From: Anaerolineales bacterium UBA4826
GTDB taxonomy: Bacteria > Chloroflexota > Anaerolineae > UBA4142
Direction: 5' to 3'
Assembly: GCA_002400365.1 (NCBI GenBank)
Contig: DHFK01000227.1
Location: 1-9,495 of the forward strand
DNA length: 9,495 nucleotides
Both the position numbers and the translations under genes were made by a program. Positions 6,653 to 9,495 of the stretch are shown one piece after another. Position 1 is the stretch's first letter. Each line of letters opens with the position of its first letter. The notes under the pieces were generated by a model that made no database searches, was not told the origin of the DNA, and was given only the letters and a program-made list of their open reading frames with translations.

Positions 6653-8326
6653 ATGACACAAGTTCATCGCTTTGATGCAGTCGTGGTTGGCGCCGGCGGC
6701 GCGGGTTTGTGGGCGGCGTTAGAGTTGGTGCGCGACCAGACGAATGTGGCGGTCTTGACGAAATTGTATCCCACGCGCTCGCACACCGGCGCCGCGCAGG
6801 GCGGCATCGGCGCGGCGCTCGGCAACTTGGAGGAAGACCACTGGGAATGGCACATGTTCGACACCATCAAGGGCGGCGACTATCTCTCCGATCAGGACGC
6901 GTCGGAGATTCTCGCGCGCGAAGCCATCGAGACGGTGTACGAACTGGAGCACATGGGCTTGCCCTTTAACCGCACGCCGGAAGGCAAAATTGACCAGCGC
7001 CGCTTTGGCGGCCACACGCACCACCAGGGCAAAGGTCCGGTCAAGCGCGCGTGCTACGCGGCCGATCGCACCGGCCACATGATTTTGCAGACGCTGTACC
7101 AACAGTGCATCAAACACGCGACGCGTTTCTTCAACGAATACCAGGTGCTCGATCTGATCATCAACCAAGGCGTCTGCGCGGGCGTCGTCGCGCTTGACGT
7201 CGTCTCCGGCGAACTGCACGTTTTCCACGCCAAGGCGACGATCATTGCGACGGGCGGATCGGGGCGCATGTTCAAGGTCACGTCGAACGCGCACGCGTAC
7301 ACCGGCGATACGTTCGCGATGCTGTATCGGCACGGCTATCCGTTGGAGGACATGGAGTTTTTCCAATTCCATCCGACCGGCATCTACAAAATGGGCATCC
7401 TGATGTCCGAAGCCGCGCGCGGCGAGGGCGGCGTGCTCGTCAACGGCAAGGACGAACGTTTCATGGAGCGTTATGCGCCGACGATGATGGACCTCGCGCC
7501 GCGCGATATGATCTCGCGCTTTATGCAGCAAGAGATCAACGAAGGGCGTGGCGTTGACGGCAAGGATTACTTGTATCTCGACATCCGCCCGGAGACGATC
7601 AACCGCTACAAGAGCGCGCCCGGCGGCAAGCCAGTCACGGAACGCGAGTTGCGCGAGAAACTTCCCGACATCATCGAGATGATGGAACTCTACCTCGGCG
7701 TTGATCCGATGAAGCAACTCGTGCCCACGCAGCCGACCGCGCACTATACCATGGGCGGCATCCCGACCGACGTGAACGCGCGCGTCGTGATTGACGACAA
7801 GAACACGATTCTGCCGGGGTTGTACGCCGCCGGCGAGTGCGCGACCGTTTCCGTGCACGGCGCGAATCGACTCGGCACCAACTCACTCGTGGACATCCTG
7901 GTCTTTGGGCGACGCTCGGGTCGCAGTGCGGCGGAAGATGTCCGCAAGTTTGATTTCGCGCCGCTACCGGCGAATCCCGCAGCGCGTGTGAGGGAGCAAG
8001 TTGAAAAGTTGTTTGCCGGCACCGGCAAAGAGTCGGTCACAAAAATCCGCGCCACGATGCAAGAAGAGATGACTGCCAAGTGCGGGGTATTTCGCAGCGG
8101 CGATGGCTTGAAGCAGGTCGGCGCGACCATCGCAGATTTAAGAACGCGCTACGCGAACATCGCCATCTCCGATCGCACCCGGAAATTCAACACCGAATTG
8201 CTCGAAGCGCTCGAACTCGGCTATCTGCTCGATTGCGCGGAGGCAACCGTCGCGAGCGCGACGATTCGCACAGAATCGCGCGGCGCGCACGCGCGCGTGG
8301 ATTACCCAAAGCGCGCCACGATTTGA
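6653..8326 (+). CDS. sdhA: Succinate dehydrogenase flavoprotein subunit, C-terminus shortened
   Basis: SdhA oxidises succinate to fumarate with covalently bound FAD, or the reverse in fumarate reductases, at the cytoplasmic face of the membrane. Features seen are the dinucleotide fold GAGGAG (13-18), SHTGAAQGG with the FAD-attachment histidine H44, FHPTG (H240), LAPRDMISR with the catalytic arginine R284, HYTMGG (H364) and [13 protein letters not shown] (402-414, R406). AGGA (6645-6648) precedes the ATG. The protein stops at 557 aa just after [14 protein letters not shown]. Family members normally continue from this point with RDDxxWLxH and about 40 further residues. That tail is absent in all three frames, and HEPN-like coding sequence begins there instead. 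Activity may survive, since all catalytic residues are present, but the tail loss is unusual and points to a rearrangement. Confidence 0.93.
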   Translation: MTQVHRFDAVVVGAGGAGLWAALELVRDQTNVAVLTKLYPTRSHTGAAQGGIGAALGNLEEDHWEWHMFDTIKGGDYLSDQDASEILAREAIETVYELEHMGLPFNRTPEGKIDQRRFGGHTHHQGKGPVKRACYAADRTGHMILQTLYQQCIKHATRFFNEYQVLDLIINQGVCAGVVALDVVSGELHVFHAKATIIATGGSGRMFKVTSNAHAYTGDTFAMLYRHGYPLEDMEFFQFHPTGIYKMGILMSEAARGEGGVLVNGKDERFMERYAPTMMDLAPRDMISRFMQQEINEGRGVDGKDYLYLDIRPETINRYKSAPGGKPVTERELREKLPDIIEMMELYLGVDPMKQLVPTQPTAHYTMGGIPTDVNARVVIDDKNTILPGLYAAGECATVSVHGANRLGTNSLVDILVFGRRSGRSAAEDVRKFDFAPLPANPAARVREQVEKLFAGTGKESVTKIRATMQEEMTAKCGVFRSGDGLKQVGATIADLRTRYANIAISDRTRKFNTELLEALELGYLLDCAEATVASATIRTESRGAHARVDYPKRATI

Positions 8327-8667
8327 AAGCGGCAAATAACAGTCTCACGTCGCAAGACTATGAATGGAGTTCGTTTCAAAGTCAGCAGTGCGCCGAAAAG
8401 GCACTGAAGGCGTTATTGCGTTATCGCAAGAAAGAGATGAGAGGGCACGACTTGCCAGACTTGATCGAGGTGGTCTCTCATTTTGTCCAGGTGCCAAACA
8501 GGGTCAAATTGGCATGCGAGAAATTGGATGCGCAGTATTTTAGACCGCGATATCCAGATAGCATTACCGATGGATACCCGGCGGAGTTCTACGATGAGGC
8601 AATTGCGAAAGAGTGTGTCCAAAACGCCGAGACGGTCCTTGCGTTCGTCGAAGCGAACATATCTTAA
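8323..8667 (+). CDS. HEPN-domain protein, start missing or TTG
   Basis: From TTG at 8323 the product is 114 aa and is almost entirely a HEPN domain. It shows [21 protein letters not shown] (12-32), a GHDL turn (41-44), [12 protein letters not shown] (68-79) and a closing [21 protein letters not shown] helix (90-110). HEPN proteins are helical partners or RNases that pair with MNT nucleotidyltransferases in toxin-antitoxin systems. The sdhA stop overlaps the start as TTGA, and no ribosome binding site is visible. Family-like residues (KARHDLKAA) continue upstream in this frame into the sdhA 3' end, so the natural N-terminus appears to have been lost, or translation relies on coupling to sdhA. 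R35 and H42 fit an R-x6-H spacing, but their position relative to the RNase motif is uncertain. It could be a 5'-truncated pseudogene. Confidence 0.7.
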   Translation: MKAANNSLTSQDYEWSSFQSQQCAEKALKALLRYRKKEMRGHDLPDLIEVVSHFVQVPNRVKLACEKLDAQYFRPRYPDSITDGYPAEFYDEAIAKECVQNAETVLAFVEANIS

Positions 8668-9079
8668 ATATCCGCGATTTGATCGGGTTGAAAAGTTTGT
8701 CCATCGCGTGCGCCGCCGTCGTCCATTACTCGTCGTCCTGTTTGGCTCCGTCGCGCGAGGCGAATTTCGACAGGGCAGCGATGCTGATGTGCTTGTGGTT
8801 TTCGAAAAACCGGTAGACCTGGATGTGGTATATGCTGATCGCGAAGGCGCCGTGCATCCAGTCGTCAAGACGCTTGAACAGATGGACAAGTTCATTCGAG
8901 AAGGCGAGCCGTTCTACATCGAAATGATCGAAGATGGCATTCCGCTGTATGACGCGGATGGCGAGTTCAAGAAACTGTCCCGTCTCGTGCGCGATGCCAA
9001 GATTGCGTGGGGACTGGAGAGGGATTCGGACGGTTGGCGTTGGAAGAACGACGAACCCGTTTGGCCCGTGGCTGGATGA
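8639..9079 (+). CDS. MNT-type nucleotidyltransferase, partner of the HEPN gene
   Basis: This protein belongs to the minimal nucleotidyltransferase (MNT) family. VVLFGSVARGE (32-42) and GSDADVLVV (46-54) give the hallmark G-S-x10-D-x-D arrangement (G36, S37, D48, D50). In HEPN-MNT toxin-antitoxin modules the MNT protein is the antitoxin and can AMPylate the HEPN toxin. The start is uncertain. TTG at 8639, giving 146 aa and a 29-base overlap with the HEPN gene, leaves a suitable leader before the FGS motif. An ATG at 8594 would make the overlap 74 bases. The C-terminus is Trp-rich (GWRWKNDEPVWPVAG, 132-146) and extends beyond the minimal MNT fold. The next small gene starts in its stop codon (ATGA). 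Confidence 0.82.
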   Translation: MRSSKRTYLKYPRFDRVEKFVHRVRRRRPLLVVLFGSVARGEFRQGSDADVLVVFEKPVDLDVVYADREGAVHPVVKTLEQMDKFIREGEPFYIEMIEDGIPLYDADGEFKKLSRLVRDAKIAWGLERDSDGWRWKNDEPVWPVAG

Positions 9080-9186
9080 GAGAGATGTGGTTCGCGATCG
9101 GTCTCGTCGTCGGCGCGCTCGTCGGCTTGGTCTTGGGCGTGTTCATCGGCTTTTCGCTGTTCCAGCGCGCCGGCGCGTGGGACTGA
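9076..9186 (+). CDS. 36-aa single-span membrane peptide A
   Basis: The ATG overlaps the TGA of the MNT gene (ATGA, 9076-9079). The 36-residue product has a short MREMW head, a Gly/Val/Leu-rich span (FAIGLVVGALVGLVLG at 6-21, continuing VFIGFSLF) and a QRAGAWD tail. Repeated small-xxx-small spacing of glycines suggests a tightly packing helix (glycine zipper). It resembles the peptide encoded at 9245-9352, supporting both as real genes. ATG at 9085 (Met4) is an alternative start. I do not recognise a family. It could be a small membrane toxin, a holin-like peptide or a small subunit of a neighbouring membrane complex. None of these is demonstrated. Confidence 0.6.
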   Translation: MREMWFAIGLVVGALVGLVLGVFIGFSLFQRAGAWD

Positions 9187-9189
9187 GCA

Positions 9190-9220
9190 ATTTCAGATTT
9201 CCGATTGCTGATTTCAGATT
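9190..9220. repeat. Direct repeat ATTTCAGATT between the twin peptides
   Basis: ATTTCAGATT occurs at 9190-9199 and again at 9211-9220, 21 bases apart. AGCAAT (9186-9191) and ATTGCT (9204-9209) can also pair. This AT-rich TTTCAGATT-type sequence differs strongly from its GC-rich flanks and looks like a short dispersed repeat. It begins on the last base of the peptide A stop codon and ends 14 bases before the ribosome binding site of peptide B. Confidence 0.5.
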
Positions 9221-9244
9221 GAACACATGGGATAGGAGCATGGG

Positions 9245-9352
9245 TTGCCGGACATTTCTTGTCTTGCCGGTTTGGCGATTGGACTCGTCATCGGGTTGGT
9301 CGTCGGTGTACTGATCGGAATGCGGCTGTACTGGAAGACGGGGCATTGGTGA
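9245..9352 (+). CDS. 35-aa single-span membrane peptide B, paralog of peptide A
   Basis: The TTG at 9245 has AGGAG (9234-9238) six bases upstream, an excellent site for a non-ATG start. An ATG at 9240 in another frame would give only 24 non-hydrophobic residues. The 35-aa product has a LPDISCLAG head, the span LAIGLVIGLVVGVLIG (10-25) and a basic/aromatic tail MRLYWKTGHW. The span aligns with peptide A: AIGLV(V/I)G followed by a continuing LVGxVLG-like glycine pattern. The tails differ, acidic-ended in A and basic here. It contains one Cys (C6). Two neighbouring genes for such similar peptides, each with its own start signal, suggest duplication and joint action. No family is recognised. Confidence 0.6.
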   Translation: MPDISCLAGLAIGLVIGLVVGVLIGMRLYWKTGHW

Positions 9353-9353
9353 T

Positions 9354-9464
9354 CTGGAAGGTGGAGATTGGAGGTTGGAAATTGGAAGAACGTGCTTGGC
9401 TTTCCAACTTCCAACCTCCAACGTCCAACGTCTAACTTCCAACGTCTAACCTCCAACATCCAAC
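9354..9464. repeat. Foldback array of 7-bp repeats
   Basis: Positions 9402-9464 contain nine consecutive heptamers of the form NTCCAAC (variant NTCTAAC): units start at 9402, 9409, 9416, 9423, 9430, 9437, 9444, 9451 and 9458. Upstream, 9354-9388 holds five heptamers of the complementary form, such as TTGGAGG and TTGGAAG. The two halves face each other and can fold into an imperfect stem (for example GGAGGTTGGAA against TTCCAACCTCC) around a loop near 9389-9400. The array fills most of the gap between peptide B and the next gene. It is not a CRISPR: the units are far too short and have no spacers. Function is unknown. Confidence 0.8.
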
Positions 9465-9474
9465 GGAGCAAACA

Positions 9475-9495
9475 ATGCAAGTTCAATTTCAAGTC
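9475..9495 (+). CDS. sdhB: Start of a gene cut by the window end, probably sdhB
   Basis: ATG at 9475 follows GGAG (9465-9468) by six bases, directly after the heptamer array. Only seven residues are visible, MQVQFQV. That alternating hydrophobic strand is how many succinate dehydrogenase iron-sulfur subunits begin (a basic/polar strand of the 2Fe-2S domain). sdhB is the one sdh gene not otherwise present, so it is the natural candidate. The call rests mainly on context. Confidence 0.45.

Noticed and set aside
6719..7858. Long antisense open frame opposite sdhA
   Set aside because: It results from the GC-rich codon pattern of sdhA. The product is Arg/His/Ala-rich with no recognisable domain, and the sense gene is certain. 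The same applies to the antisense frame at 1707-2651 opposite nuoCD.
8080..8322. GTG at 8080 as a start for a 195-aa HEPN protein
   Set aside because: The added 81 residues overlap sdhA by 247 bases and are Arg/His-rich shadow sequence. Only the last few residues before 8323 look HEPN-like.
9240..9314. ATG at 9240 as a 24-aa gene in place of peptide B
   Set aside because: The product is short and lacks the glycine-rich span shared with peptide A. The TTG frame has the better spacing to AGGAG and paralog support.
9402..9464. CRISPR array
   Set aside because: Seven-base contiguous units with no spacers are a microsatellite-like tandem repeat.

Overview
The window is a GC-rich, tightly packed bacterial segment with every gene on the + strand. 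I infer Chloroflexota, probably Anaerolineae or a relative. The basis is the gene families together with short palindromic and purine/pyrimidine-biased dispersed repeats between genes. I cannot prove the taxon from the sequence alone.

Positions 1-3397 hold a compact respiratory complex I block: nuoB, a fused nuoCD and nuoI. These are the iron-sulfur and quinone-reducing subunits that join the peripheral arm to the membrane arm. A plausible extended -10 promoter and a hairpin repeat precede nuoB. No nuoA is visible in the bases before nuoB, nuoH is missing between nuoCD and nuoI, and no membrane-arm gene follows. The remaining subunits must be encoded elsewhere or supplied by another complex. 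Two long palindromes with the same GTAGG...CCTAC ends sit exactly at the 3' ends of nuoB and nuoI.

Positions 3431-4615 hold a cytoplasmic TlpA/AhpC-like thioredoxin-fold protein with a CPAC motif, then peptide deformylase (def), separated by a 123-bp repeat-rich spacer.

Positions 4640-9495 hold a succinate dehydrogenase operon that appears to be invaded twice. It opens with a membrane anchor of 301 aa whose two halves are recognisably homologous (an SdhC-SdhD-like fusion). A two-gene cassette follows (an unknown 174-aa helical protein overlapping a DUF6036-type nucleotidyltransferase), then sdhA, then a HEPN gene, an MNT nucleotidyltransferase gene and two tiny, mutually similar glycine-rich single-membrane-span peptides. 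A foldback array of 7-bp repeats comes next, and the first seven codons of a gene that fits sdhB end the window. SdhA lacks its usual C-terminal tail, and the HEPN gene lacks a normal start. The two meet in different frames over a few bases, which looks like a recombination junction.

The most interesting material is the pair of nucleotidyltransferase cassettes embedded in the sdh operon, the sdhA/HEPN junction and the twin micro-membrane-proteins. All the cassette genes are in the operon direction with overlapping or short junctions, so they are probably co-transcribed with sdh.
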